DNA of 64,000 nt from Tethya wilhelma. Lineage: Eukaryota > Porifera > Demospongiae > Tethyida > Tethyidae. Positions 11,558 to 23,692 of the stretch are shown here, piece by piece (position 1 is the stretch's first letter; each line of letters starts with the position of its first letter). Made by a program: the position numbers and the translations under genes. Below the pieces are notes generated by a model. The model had not been told where the DNA came from. It did not search any database and was given only the letters and a program-made list of their open reading frames with translations. The stretch is taken from NCBI GenBank assembly GCA_964030475.1, contig CAXIPT010000008.1, positions 3,906,568 through 3,970,567 of the forward strand, given 5' to 3'.

Positions 11558-13811
11558 ATGAAATGGTCAAGACTAGCAGAGTTTTGTCTTCTTCTGCTTG
11601 TGCTACTGCAAATGATGAGAGAAACCAAAACAAAAGGTATATAATTATTATGTTTATAGTAAGACTTAGTAGTGAAAAATTAATAGTGAAACTGTATATA
11701 TAATTATGCAGGTTAATGAGACTACCAAATATTATAGTTAAATTTTTATCTGACAGTGTATAATTATAATATTATGTGCATACATGTTTAAATAGTCTTG
11801 CTCGCTATCTTATTATGTTCCATGGGAGGAAAAGGTTAATTTGTCTAGCCAGCAAGACTATAGCCTGTTAACTATTTGTATTGTGATATACATTAAATGT
11901 CTTAGGGACGCCAACTCATGGTAGGCAACTAGAGTGTACACCAGATTTCATCAGTGGTGCACGCAAGACTGAAAATCACAACCAACAACTCATCTTGACA
12001 GACTATGCATTCGATTGCTGGGCCATTATCACAAAGTGGGAGGCAAACATAATGATGGGACAAAGACCATCAAGTGTGATTGAGTTTCAAGTGTGGCGAC
12101 AACTAGAGGAGCAATCACGATACGAGTTAGTGGGAAACAACACATATACTCGTCCTAATGGCCCAGGCTCAAGACGTCAACGTCGAAACAAATTGACCCT
12201 GGATGTGAATAATTCACAGAGGATTGTTGTCCAGCCGGGAGATATTGTGGGTATATACATAAGCAAAGATGGTGACTCCAAGATTGAATTTGATGGAAGG
12301 GACATTTCTATCTCAACTCATGTTATCACGAGAGGTGAGCTTCCTCTGAGGCGCTTCAGTGACGCTGATCTGAGTGGATTTCAAGAAGTTGATGGAGCAC
12401 CTCTCATCCGTGTTACAGCTGAACAAGGTATAATAATTATTATATGTAATTTTATATATAATGCAAAGTGATATAATATTATGATTATGATCATCATATT
12501 TATTATCTACTATGTTACTTTGCTTTAGGAGATTTACTGTTGTTCAATGCATGAGTAAAATGAAGTTCTATGGAAATCTTATTGTGCTTTTACTGTGCAA
12601 ATAACAATCAGTCAATATCCACACACAAAGCACTGCTATAGTCCACCATGCACCTGTATAGCTGTAGACTGCCAAATTAGTTCTTTCAATAGCTTTGTTG
12701 AAAAGCCTCAGCAAGTTCAGCAGTTGGTTAATATGTATAGTATAATACAGTATACATTTCTATAGTACTGTTGAACTATATGACTCTGAGTCATCTTCAC
12801 TTCAGTGCTGATTGTAGTTCATACACATGCTGTATTGTCCCTCCCTATGTAGTTGAACCATCACCAGTTGTACCATTGCCAGTACAGACAATTGAAACAT
12901 CAATTATGACATCATTAACAACAACCACACTATTCACATCTTCTCTACTTGACACAGTGACACATTCTCAGTCTGCTACACCAGCTGTTCTTCAACTGAC
13001 AACTTCCACTCAAATCGAGACACCAAAGTCAACACCTGATGTTGGTAAAAGAACCGAACAAGATGTCTCCCTTTGGGAGGAACACCAGAGTCTCTTTCTG
13101 AGTGTGGCTGTGTGTGGATTCATACTGGTCCTCTTGTGTGCTGCTTTGGTTCTTGTTCTCTGTCTTTATGTGAAAGCAAGATTGAAACAGGGTGGAGTTG
13201 CTCGAGGACATGGTGGTGAAACCACAGGAGAGGAAGAGATGCCTGCTAACAGACAACGTCATTCAAGCATGTTTTCACTCCTTCCTTTGGACACGGCTAG
13301 ACGAAACAATCTGATTGCTTTCAAGAGAAGGCAAACTGCACCGAAGGTCATGACGACGTCTATGAATACAGAACAACTCGACTTGGAGAATAGCGAGAGA
13401 GTATATGAAGACATGTATGATCTGGCAAGCAGTGTGAAGATCGTAGCAAAGCCACCACCAGGAAAGAGTACAATGACGCCAAAGGATGAGTTGCAGATCA
13501 GCATGAAAGAGAATCCCAGCTACACCATGCACTCGGAGAAGCTGCCCGAAGAAAATGGACACAATGTCGAAACTCAAAATAGTTTGGAACAATCGGAGAA
13601 TGTGTACGATGTTCCAGTATTTGCTCATCCTGTGACAGCTCCTGCGACACTGCCTTCTGAATATGAAGTGCCTGTCGGCTCTGGATCACCAGAACTTACA
13701 TCCTCAGGCTATATGACTCCTCACTGCCATCCCTCGCCGGTGGTACCAGTGCAGCCATTTTATGAGAATGCAATGGAGAAGTCAAATGTATACACTGAAA
13801 TTGACATTTAA
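11558..13811 (+). CDS. Type I receptor-like protein with novel domain and phosphotyrosine-motif-rich tail (family member P4)
   Basis: Three exons with phase-1 introns: leader 11558-11636 (FCLLLLVLLQ core), ectodomain 11906-12427 and stalk/membrane/tail 12853-13811, about 519 residues. The ectodomain is the most divergent of the cluster but keeps LECTPDF, DYAFDCWAIITKW, EFQVWR, YELVGN, VVQPGDIVGIY and APLIRVTAE. A Thr/Ser/Pro stalk of about 70 residues precedes one membrane helix (LFLSVAVCGFILVLLCAALV). The cytoplasmic tail of about 220 residues has tyrosines in SH2-type contexts: YEDMYDLA, YTMH, YDVP, YEVP, YMTP, YENA and YTEI at the C-terminus. YDVP and YMTP fit Crk-type pYxxP and YENA fits Grb2-type pYxN. 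Transcribed away from P3 and towards the kinase gene. Function as a signalling receptor is inference. Confidence 0.8.
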
Positions 13812-14814
13812 CACTATGACACTGTTATGAACTGTATGTATGCATGGAACACTAAGCTCAGTGTTGATATACTATTTGTTGATTAAATTTCATTAATATT
13901 GATCTGACAAATTATTAAAACACGTATAGTAAAAAATTTCATATTAATAGTCTAAGACATACAATTCTATAATTAATGGGAATTAAAGTTGGGTGCTAAA
14001 TTATTATAATATTGCACTGTGCATGTCTATTGAATCAGATGTAATGTTCAGCCTAGCTGTGAGATGCATAGTGCTGTCCCTGTCAAAAAAATTTTGGACG
14101 ATAGATTTCGAAAAGCCTTAGGGGGTAGCATAGATCAATATTCGACTCAATAACTATACCAAACTTGATGATCTGAACTGAGATCTTATGGGCAATTTCT
14201 GGTTTCCTTTCTTGAGCCTCTCTGAAACAGAAAAACCTTTTCAATACCATAGATACGGTAGACTATTTACACCTCCAACAAACTGCATGATCAAACAATT
14301 TTGGAAAATTTTGTACAATTGGAGGCAAAATAGCTCATCTACTGTACGTAACTCCTATGATCTTGAAACTTTATATGGCATGCCAATTGAGTGTACAAGT
14401 AACAAAAATTATGAGCCTGGTTACCATTTATTTTGAAAACATTCAGATCTTACTGAACAGATTATCTTGGCATATTAATTTTATTGACCTACCTTTCCCA
14501 AATCTATCATCAAAAATAATTTTTTGTCATGCAGCTCTCGGGGACACCTTAATCATAATTATTGTGTGCATATGCATGTGCACCAATGTCATCAATAATA
14601 GTGATTGAGTTTTGAAACTTGCATGTTATGACTTATAGTTGGGGCTATCTAAAGCAAAACATTGAAATAAACAATAATATTTACCATCATGCAATGGTCC
14701 ATGTGTAATTAATTTTAAACTCTATTCTGAGACATTATTAATTTTACAGAAGCATAATTGCATTGCGAGCAACCATTTAATTTTCAGGTTAAGTTTTGGG
14801 GAACCAAATTTGCA
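13812..14814. other. Intergenic, AT-rich, between P4 and the kinase-Kelch gene
   Basis: No coding match was recognised; two short open frames (14188-14608) lack conserved features. A TTTTCAG at 14781-14787, just before the kinase start, could be the acceptor of a 5' UTR intron. Confidence 0.5.
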
Positions 14815-17058
14815 ATGGCTTTATCAGTAGTAGGAGATGGCGATGTTGAATTCAAGTTTGAAGGAGTTCGACTGTTTAAGAATCAAACTCTTGGAACAGG
14901 ATCCTATGGAGCTGTTTGCAAGGCTAAATGTGATGAACTACCCTGTGCCGCTAAACTACTCTACCCAGTACTTTTTGATCTAAACATTACACCACAAGAA
15001 GCTCAACCAGGCAGAGAACAAGCTCACAGACAACCACAAAGAAGATTCGAAGCTGAATGTCGCTTTCTCAGCCAGATTAAACACCCAAACATTGTGCAAA
15101 GTTTAGGTATGTATCGAGATCCAGAAACCAATGCACTTGTACTTCTAATGGAACTCATGGATGAGAGCCTCACCCACTTCCTAGAGACACCACAAAATTC
15201 TATAGAGTTACATATGCAAGTCAACATTCTGCATGACACAGCACTGGCTCTGGCATTTCTGCATTATAATGGAATAACTCACCGAGACTTGTCCAGCAAT
15301 AATGTTCTACTTATAGCAAAGAGTCGAGCTAAAGTCACAGACTTTGGAATGTCTAAATTTGCTAGTGATAGAACCTCTTGTTTAGCCTCCATCACTCAGT
15401 GTCCAGGTACTCCAGCCTACATGCCTCCTGAAGCTTTGGATGAGCCACCAGTGTACTCGGAGAAGCTAGACTGTTTTAGTTATGGTGTGCTTATTGTTCA
15501 AACCATCACACGAGAATTTCCAAAGCCAACAGATCGATTTCAATTGATGAATATATCTCATCCTACACAGCCATCTTTAATGGTTCAAGCTAGAATCCTT
15601 GTCCCTGAACAGGAACGTCGTCAATCTCATATCAACCTCATTCCTACAACTCACCCCCTTAAATCAATTGCATTTGACTGTCTAAAGGAAAGAGATGTTG
15701 ACAGACCTACAGCTCAGCAACTCTGTGAAAGGGTTGAACAACTCAAAACCACCCCTCTATATGCTTCCAGTATTCATCAAGCCAGAGATAGAGACCTCCT
15801 ACTACAAGCACCAAGAGAAACCAGCCAAGACAAACAAGCAGATGAAGACCAACAAAAAAGTCTACTGACCATAGTAGAACAAGAAGTTTTGCAGCTTAGG
15901 CAAGAAAACCAACAGCTACGTAGAAAAAATGAACAGCTACCATCACAATTGCAACAATTACAGCAAGAAGTTCAACAACTCAGGCAACATCTTCAGTCGA
16001 GTGAAGAGCTGGTGGCTGACTTACAACTAGGAACAACTGACAAAGACATACAAATTCAGCAACTACAAATGCAAATTCAACAACTCTATCTGGAACAGCA
16101 ACCACAGCCAGAAACAGAATTGAGGCTGACATGGAGAAAGGGTACTAAAGCACCTTTTGCAATGAGCAGAGGGTCTTCTGCTGTCGTAGGGAATACTGTA
16201 TATGTCATTCGTCAGGGTAGTGAAGATATCAATGCTTTTCACTACATCACTTCACAGTGGTCAACCCTACCACGGTGCCCTTACACAAGACGTTCAACTT
16301 TAACCAATATTAATGGCATGCTCACAACTGTTGGAGGGTTAAATGCAATGTTCAAATGTACTAACAAACTGATGACCTTTCGCAACCAGAAATGGGAAGA
16401 ACTATATCCTCAAATGCCTTCAGTGAGAGCATCTGCTGCAGTTCTTTCAACTATCACTCATTTACTAGTCATTGGAGGAAATGGTGTTGAGAGGATTTCT
16501 GAGAATACTGAGATTCTCAACATTGAAACCAATCAGTGGAGTTCAGCCTGTCCTGTAAGCTCCAGGCTCGAATATCCGATCACTAAAGCTTCTGTTACAC
16601 AATGTGGCAAGTCTCTGTACTTAATGGGAGGTTGTACTCCCTCCGAACACTTGTTCTCTGTATTCAGATGTCATTTGGAGGATCTTGTGACAACATCCAC
16701 ACCTAGCGACTGCAGTTCTACAGCACTAGTGGCACACTCTCAAGTATGGCACAGGCTTCCTGACCTACCAGTGAGGACTGCTACATGTGTTACAGTTCAA
16801 GGTCATGTTCTAGCCATTGGAGGCAAAGAAAGCCAAGGCAAAATATCGTCATTTATATACAGGTATGATCAAGAAAGGAACCTATGGATTGTTGTTAACA
16901 ACAATATGATAGATGGTAGGTTAGGTTGCCTGGCTGTAGTTCTCCCTGACAACAAAATCCTTGTTGTTGGGGGGTGGAATGATAATGGAGAGACTGGTGA
17001 AACTGAAATTGCTACCGTTACCACATTGCCATATCAAATTGCTAGTATCTATAGGTAA
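14815..17058 (+). CDS. Intronless protein kinase / coiled-coil / Kelch-repeat protein
   Basis: One uninterrupted frame of 747 codons from the ATG at 14815 (the frame opens further upstream only from a TTG). Residues about 20-310 are a kinase domain: glycine loop LGTGSYGAV (26-34), CAAKLL with the ATP-binding lysine near 47, HRDLSSNNVLL with HRD at 156-158, DFG at 176-178, then a CPGTPAYMPPEAL activation segment. The S after HRDL (not K or A) places it nearer the tyrosine-kinase-like (TKL) group than the classical Ser/Thr or Tyr kinases. Residues about 348-430 are a Gln/Leu-rich coiled coil. From about 435 to the end are Kelch blades with GG motifs (TTVGGLN, LVIGGNG, YLMGGCT, LAIGGKE, LVVGGWN). 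Kelch repeats usually bind protein partners. The lack of introns amid intron-rich neighbours suggests a retrocopy-derived family. Whether it acts on the adjacent receptors is unknown. Confidence 0.88.
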   Translation: MALSVVGDGDVEFKFEGVRLFKNQTLGTGSYGAVCKAKCDELPCAAKLLYPVLFDLNITPQEAQPGREQAHRQPQRRFEAECRFLSQIKHPNIVQSLGMYRDPETNALVLLMELMDESLTHFLETPQNSIELHMQVNILHDTALALAFLHYNGITHRDLSSNNVLLIAKSRAKVTDFGMSKFASDRTSCLASITQCPGTPAYMPPEALDEPPVYSEKLDCFSYGVLIVQTITREFPKPTDRFQLMNISHPTQPSLMVQARILVPEQERRQSHINLIPTTHPLKSIAFDCLKERDVDRPTAQQLCERVEQLKTTPLYASSIHQARDRDLLLQAPRETSQDKQADEDQQKSLLTIVEQEVLQLRQENQQLRRKNEQLPSQLQQLQQEVQQLRQHLQSSEELVADLQLGTTDKDIQIQQLQMQIQQLYLEQQPQPETELRLTWRKGTKAPFAMSRGSSAVVGNTVYVIRQGSEDINAFHYITSQWSTLPRCPYTRRSTLTNINGMLTTVGGLNAMFKCTNKLMTFRNQKWEELYPQMPSVRASAAVLSTITHLLVIGGNGVERISENTEILNIETNQWSSACPVSSRLEYPITKASVTQCGKSLYLMGGCTPSEHLFSVFRCHLEDLVTTSTPSDCSSTALVAHSQVWHRLPDLPVRTATCVTVQGHVLAIGGKESQGKISSFIYRYDQERNLWIVVNNNMIDGRLGCLAVVLPDNKILVVGGWNDNGETGETEIATVTTLPYQIASIYR

Positions 17059-17472
17059 TGATTGCCTTTAATTAATAGTAGTCTGTTGCCAGGTGACACT
17101 GGTGCACTGATATCTTAAGTTGTACAACCATTAGCTAGTAATGATAATCTTACAGTTATCGATAGAGCTTTACTGATAATAGTATAAATTCAAGTGCACT
17201 GAACACTCAGTATGCATACTCTGACTCATCTCCATTAGTTTTTGACTTGTGTTGTTCCTATTTGTGTGCATGTATTGTTGTTGTTGTTGTTGTTGTTGCT
17301 GGTTTTGATATACAGAACTTATAACTGAACAGCATCAGCAGTAGAGAATCCGCGCCACAATGCAATCTCGCACTTTTTCGTAAATTTGGAGCAAAATATC
17401 AAACTGGAAGGAATTGTCTAGAAGCAGCCAGTCTAGTCCACGTGGAAACTACTAAAATTGCACGGCGAAAAG
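17059..17472. other. Intergenic / ST13 promoter with (TTG)n run
   Basis: Holds a TTG trinucleotide run at about 17274-17299 and the presumed ST13 promoter. No further feature was seen. Confidence 0.5.
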
Positions 17473-19368
17473 ATGGTGCTCAAAATTGATCCCGAGAAAT
17501 TGAAGTCACTACAGGAGTTTGTTTCACTCTGCAAACAATTTCCAGCAGTGTTGCACAATCCTGAGCTGGCATTTTTCAAAGAGTGGTTAGAAAGGTCAGT
17601 AACTGCTACGTCTTCTATGCACTTTTATAAATTATTAAATTTTTTGCTAGTGAGTATTAAAGGTATTGATTCCATTGCATAATTTGCAGTTTTGGTGCAA
17701 CATTGCCTCCTCCACCTAAGCCAGATCCAGAACCAGAACCGGAACCTGACCCTGAGCCAGAAACCATTCCACAACCAGAACCAAAAGTTGAAGAACCCGC
17801 TGCAACTGAGACGCAAACGGAGGAACCGATGGAGGAGGAAAAGAAAGAAGAGCCTGAGGAGAGTGAAGAAAGTGATTTAGGTACATGCACATCCTTAGAA
17901 CAAGTTCTGATATCATGGTAGTATGCATTACCTGTGTTGTGATCTTACATCCTTTCAGAACTGGACACTGAAGGAACCATACCCCCTGACAATGACCCCC
18001 CACAACAAATGGGTGACCCCTCAATTGATGTCACTGACGAGATGAGAGAGAAAGCATCAGAAGAGAGAAGGGCTGGCTCTGATGCAATGTATGAAGGTAA
18101 GCAAGACTAAAAGTCACTATAATTATGTTCATAAATCTTTTTTTCTTATTTTTTTCCTCCTCCCATTTTGTTTTACATGTGACTTAAAAAGGTGAACTCG
18201 AAAAGGCAGTTGAACACTTTACTGCTGCTATTTTGGCAAACCCCAAATCAGCACCATTGTATGCAAAGAGAGCTAGGTGAGTATTTCTTGAGTCTTGAAA
18301 AATAAGTCCATGTAATGGATCTCTTTCTCTTTCAGTGCATTTGTGAAGCTGAAGAAGCCCAATGCAGCCATCAGAGACTGTGATGAAGCTGTACGCATCA
18401 ACCAAGACTCGGCCCAAGGCTACAAGTGGCGTGGAAGAGCACACCAGTTGCTAGGGAACTGGGAGAAAGCTGCCAAAGATCTCCAAACATCGTGCAAGAT
18501 TGATTTTGATGAAGACACAAATGACTGGATTAAGGAGATAAAATCAAAGGTGCCTTAACTTTCATGATAGTCATATAGTTATGGTTGTAAAGGATGACAT
18601 GTTGCTGTTGATTTTTCAGGCCGATCGTATTCGAGAGCACAAGCTGAAGCAAGATCGGAAACGAAAGGAAAGGGAGATCAAAGAAAAGAAAAGAAAAGTG
18701 TGAGTTCTCTAAATTTGAAAATGGTAATGTCTCAACATCTTGTATGTGTGTGTTATTGTGGTGGTGCAGGAAGGAGGCTCTTGAACGAGAGAAGAAAGAG
18801 GAGGAGGAGCGGAAGAAAGCCGAAGCAGCTGGTGGTGGATTCCCCGGTGGTTTCCCTGGAGGAATGCCCGGTGGATTTCCTGGAGGCATGGGAGGAATGC
18901 CTGGCGGATTTCCTGGAGGAATGGGAGGAATGCCCGGGGGTATGGGTGGTATGCCCGGAGGCATGGGAGGAATGCCTGGAGGCATGGGAGGAATGCCCGG
19001 AGGCATGGGAGGCATGCCCGGGGGAATGGGTGGTATGCCGGGAGGCATGGGCGGAATGCCCGGAGGAGCTGGTGGAGCTGGAGGTGGTCCCGATCTGTCC
19101 TCAATCCTCCAAGACCCTGAGCTGATGACTATGTTCCAAGTTAGTATTTAGTTCTCATGTAGGACAACTTTTGTGAATACTATTATGGTTGTCTTGTGGT
19201 TATGTGCAGGATCCTGAAGTGATGGCAGCATTTCAAGATGTCCAAAAGAACCCAGCCAACATTTCCAAGTACCAAAACAACCCAAAGGTACAGAAAGTCA
19301 TCAACAAACTCTCGACAAAATTTGGTGGACCAGGAGCAGGAGGAGCACCAGGGGGTACTGCTCCTTGA
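17473..19368 (+). CDS. ST13: ST13 / Hip, Hsc70-interacting co-chaperone
   Basis: Eight exons (17473-17594, 17690-17880, 17959-18096, 18192-18276, 18336-18549, 18620-18699, 18770-19139, 19210-19368) give about 452 residues. In order: an N-terminal Hip dimerisation segment ([21 protein letters not shown]), an acidic Pro/Glu-rich linker, ESDLELDTEG, three TPR motifs containing [14 protein letters not shown] and [15 protein letters not shown], a Lys/Glu/Arg-rich helix, a Gly-Met-Pro repeat region and a STI1-like DP2 domain ([21 protein letters not shown]). Hip binds the Hsp70 ATPase domain and slows ADP release. The GGMP tract is longer than in vertebrate Hip and dominates exon 7. The start is the ATG at 17473; a longer frame begins only at a TTG. 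Confidence 0.96.
18838..19072 (+). repeat. GGMP/GGFP tandem repeats inside ST13
   Basis: About 235 bp of degenerate GGA-GGN-ATG-CCN units encode Gly-Gly-Met-Pro and Gly-Gly-Phe-Pro repeats. Hip proteins characteristically carry GGMP repeats here. The copy number is high and probably polymorphic. Confidence 0.9.
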
Positions 19369-19578
19369 ATAGAATTCAAAATGGCTGCTTATGTACAACT
19401 TAGTAACCAGCGATTTGAGTTGTTTTTTTTCTAGGATATGCAGGGAATTGATTTAGAATGTGTTAGTTTTGTGTGTGGTTTTGTTTGCTTGCTTTGAGGA
19501 AGAGTAAATGTTTTGTTAAAAAAAATTTGATTCACAGTGAACATGACATTGTATCATCAATAGTATAGTATCTGACTA

Positions 19579-19645
19579 TCAATCAACTGTAGTTTTCTTT
19601 CCAGTAATGGATCCGGAATGTCTTGGAAGTGTATACGTTATGCAC

Positions 19646-19726
<81 letters not shown>

Positions 19727-22700
19727 AATAAAAGCCTATAATAGCAAGTGAATTTCCAGAGTAAAATTTCTTACCAGTGAATCTAAAATGTTGGGTAGTT
19801 TATCTTTTGCCACATTCAACCCAGCTGCTTTCAATCTGGTGTGAATTAGGGACAGTTCCAGAGGCTGCAGTAATTTAGCAAAATCAAGAATGAAGCTATA
19901 TGAAAACCATTTCTAATTAGAGCACACCTTATAAAGAAGAATGTCCTGATACAGCTGTACATCTGCTACGACACAATTGATAATGTTCGTCCTCAAATCG
20001 TTGCCTTGCTGTTGCAAACAGAATAGGAACTAATCTTAAGCAGTACAATGTAATGACATACGTACCTCTTCTTGGTCTTCAATCTGGTCAGTGATCTCAC
20101 TAGAGGTAGTGGTTTTTGTCTTGGACTTTCCTGGTGGTCTTTTCTTACTCTTTGCCTTAGTTTTTGACAACTGATTAGTTTTGTCTTTCGCCAACTCCTC
20201 AGCTGAAACAATCTTCCCATCTCCACCTAGAGACAGATCAAGAAAAACACATAGTCATTCTCTTTCTAAATCTCACCACTAGCAGCTAGTGGGACTCACC
20301 AACCATGGGATGTGTGTAGTCGTAAATCTCCTCGAGTTTTGCAATCATTTTCTTCTTAGCCAACGGTTTTACTCCAAACCGTGAGCACTGTTTCTTCAGC
20401 AGTGGTGTCTTCATCATCCTATAGTCAGGCATTGGAGTGATGTTATCATCTGACTCCAGCAACGTCCTGTCACACAATGGAGTCACAAGAGATACACAGG
20501 ACAACTTTCCACTCGACCTCATTTCTCTTGGTGTTGTGAATTGAACACTCTTTGTTTCTCTTGGCGTCTTGAAGCTGAACGATTCATTTCTGTCTGATGA
20601 TTTACCAATGTCCATTTCACTTCCAGTGCAGCTCCCCTCTCTCGGTGAGGCCAAGGTGTGTGCCACCAACTCCAACTCTTGCTCTCTATCACTGCGTTTG
20701 ATTCGACTCATCAGGGGAGTAGCAAAGAGATCGAGGCTATGATCGAAAACTTCATCTTCATCAGTTGGTGAAATTTCGACTGTGTCTGTCAGCTTGGCAC
20801 ATGTAAGACTACCTCTATGTTTAGTCTGCTTCAAATCCAAGATGGCAACTGAATCTGGATCAGCTTCTGAATCATTTGCAAAGTAGTCAGTTGATGGACC
20901 ATCTTCATCACACTCATGAGCTGCTACAGTTTGTACAATGTCTTCCATCTCTTCCACTCTCTCAAGAGTCGCCTCATCATCCACTCCACGAGACTCTTCT
21001 TGCTGACTGGCACAAAACAACACAGCTGCCTCTATTGGCGATGGAGTTTGCCCCTCCTCCTCTGATGATGATGTCATACCACGACTCTTAGGTTGTAAAG
21101 GTGATGAAGGGATCTCCATGACGATGATGGCTGATCCTGGGCTCGACACAGACCCCTCTGAGGTGGCACGACCGGAGAACCTAGTCGGAGATTTGGAAGA
21201 GGAGGGCAGGACACCCTCCCCCACACATGGAGGCTCTGCTAAGGTATCACCAGTAGCGGCTGTATCAGAACTCAGTTCCACACCATCTTCATTAACAGTA
21301 CTCCAGCTGTGTGTTGCCACGGTGTTCAGTTGGGACAGACTGCAGTCCATCTCTGTGGTAGGAGAGGGAGGGAGGTCTTTTTCAGGAATAGATAGGATAT
21401 GTTCTTCTTCTTCATGGTTGGAGTCCAACTCAGTTGTAACTGTTTGTGCTACACTCTTTGGGTCAGCTCCTTCATCAATGTCACTGATTGAACACACCTC
21501 ATTACCAAGACTCCTACCATCATTGATGCTAGCAGGTATGGAGGTGTGGTCCATTGTATCTACATTAGGAGATGCTGCAACATCATCTGAAGCTGATATT
21601 GCCATTTTGTGATCAGTGCTTTCTCTCCTGTTAGCTTCTACTGACAGAGAAGTGTATTCAACATGCTCCCCAGATGAGTCTGGTCGCCCACTGCCATCAT
21701 CATTGTCCAAAGGTTGAAGATCTTGAGAAGGAGCAGCTGTTAGTGGTGCTTTTTGTCCATCAGTTAGTTCTTTTTGTTGGGCTACTTCGAAGTTACTTTG
21801 TTGCACATTTTGAACATCCAAACTATTGTTTTCAGAACGAGTGTCTAATCTAGTCTCACCAGACACACAACTGGGACTGTAGTATTGAGTCAAGTCACTG
21901 CTATCAAGGACACAGAGCTCCCTGACACCCCAACTGTGGAGAGAGTGAAATGATCAATTGCTTGAATCCCACATTTACTAGTGTACATGTTGCCTACCTC
22001 TGTGCCAACAGTGCTAGACTAGGATGATGCTGTGAAGGCAGTGGTGGAGTGGAACCAGTATAGACATAGTGAAGCAACGATAGGACCACTTCGTCTTCAA
22101 AGTCCAAGCAATCGAGTGAAACAGGCCTTGTGCTTGATTGCTCAATGATCTTTATACATAATTATAATATACATGCATCATTATCATAAGTTTCTTCAGT
22201 ATGTGAAATCATGCATACATATACCTTTCTAATTGATGAGCACCTTGCAGCCAAAATCACAGCATGTGCTGGAACGACCCTTTCACTCTTTGTCCTGATC
22301 TCAACATCACTGAGGAAGGATGATCCTATCAACCCCTTCAGGTCGAAGGCCAAGAGCTCTCTCCCACCACCAGCTCCTCTGCATGGGCTGTCTCCATTAG
22401 CAGAGCACAGTGTAGGTGAGGAGACACTGGGATAGAGCAGAGTCTGTAAGGAGATACAAGGGAATGTAGAGAAAGATAGTCCAACTTCTCCTTTGTTTTC
22501 TCTCCCACTTCACTTCCTTGACACAAATAAAGTACACAAAGAATTTCACCATTTCTTTCCGGTGGAAATGGGAAAGCAGAGAGTCAGTAGGCTGCAGCTA
22601 CAGCTGTAGCAACAGGTTCAATATTTCAGTGGAAACACTTACACTGTTGTCAGATTGTACTTCAGAGTTTCTTGTCTTCAAAGTGACTGAGTTCTCTTTA

Positions 22701-23651
22701 GCCGGCTTGGACGGAGACACTTGTTGACTGGCAAGAGCCAAACAAGGCTCAGTGTGACATATTCCACAGAGGACATCTTTCTGGGTGAATTGTGAGCAAA
22801 CAGTCAGGATAATTTTTGTACAATGTCGTACGAATTAGCATGTGTTAACGTAACAGTCTTACCTTTGAAGGAGGGATGAAGGAAGCAAGAGAAGGAACAT
22901 AAAACAGAGAGGTGGTTTCTGCTGTCTCTTCAGAGGAAGCACTCAGCTGCCACAGGGTGGGGTAGTCAAGATCTTGAAACACATCAGCAAAGGAAGTGGA
23001 TGAAGCTGAAATGGATATATATTTTTTTACAAGAATGAACCTAAAGTATAAACTATTAATGTGCTATTTTACCATTGTCCTTGGAATTGGTGTTCAGAGT
23101 TGTGTGTGGGTCAGGTTCCAGTTCTTCACAATCATGTGTGGATTCGGAATCAGACAGTATTTTGATGTCATCATTTTCACCAACTCCCTTATCTCCTTCC
23201 ATCCTACCAGGAGCCAGTGATGCAGTACCACCAGTCCCACTCTCACCACAGACACTAGGACAATCCTCTTCACTATCGGACAGGAACAAATAATCATCAT
23301 CAACCTTCTCTCTAGCCTTTGCAGCTTTGGGAGATGGAGGCTTCTCTTCCTTCTTAGCTGTGGATGAAGTCCAAATATCTTTCTCTTCTTCCTCTGCTGT
23401 GTGTGGAGCAGCCACAGTGTATCCAGCAAGATCACTTGTCCCAAATGCAGGAGTACAAGGAATATCTTCATCATTGTCATCGATGGTGCCTCCTTTGAGT
23501 ATCTGCTCTGCTCGTTGTGCAACAATGGCCTGAGCTTCCTCTGAAGTGACAGTAACCAGTGGAGGAATGGCAGCTGGACCTTTCCTCCTCTTCTTTTTAC
23601 TGTGACAGTGTGTGTGTGTTTATGACAGAGAAAAAGAGTGAGTGAATGAGT

Positions 23652-23692
<41 letters not shown>

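Noticed and set aside
14188..14608. Two short plus-strand frames upstream of the kinase gene
   Set aside because: No homology, no splice context and composition like surrounding intergenic DNA.
18530..19125. Long minus- and plus-strand frames of Pro-Pro-Gly/Met-Pro or Glu-Cys-Pro repeats opposite ST13
   Set aside because: Shadow frames of the GGMP repeat exon; the ST13 frame has conserved domains on both sides.
20876..21612. Plus-strand open frames opposite the long SLX4 exon
   Set aside because: No conserved motifs, and they lie opposite an acidic Ser-rich coding exon whose complement is naturally open.
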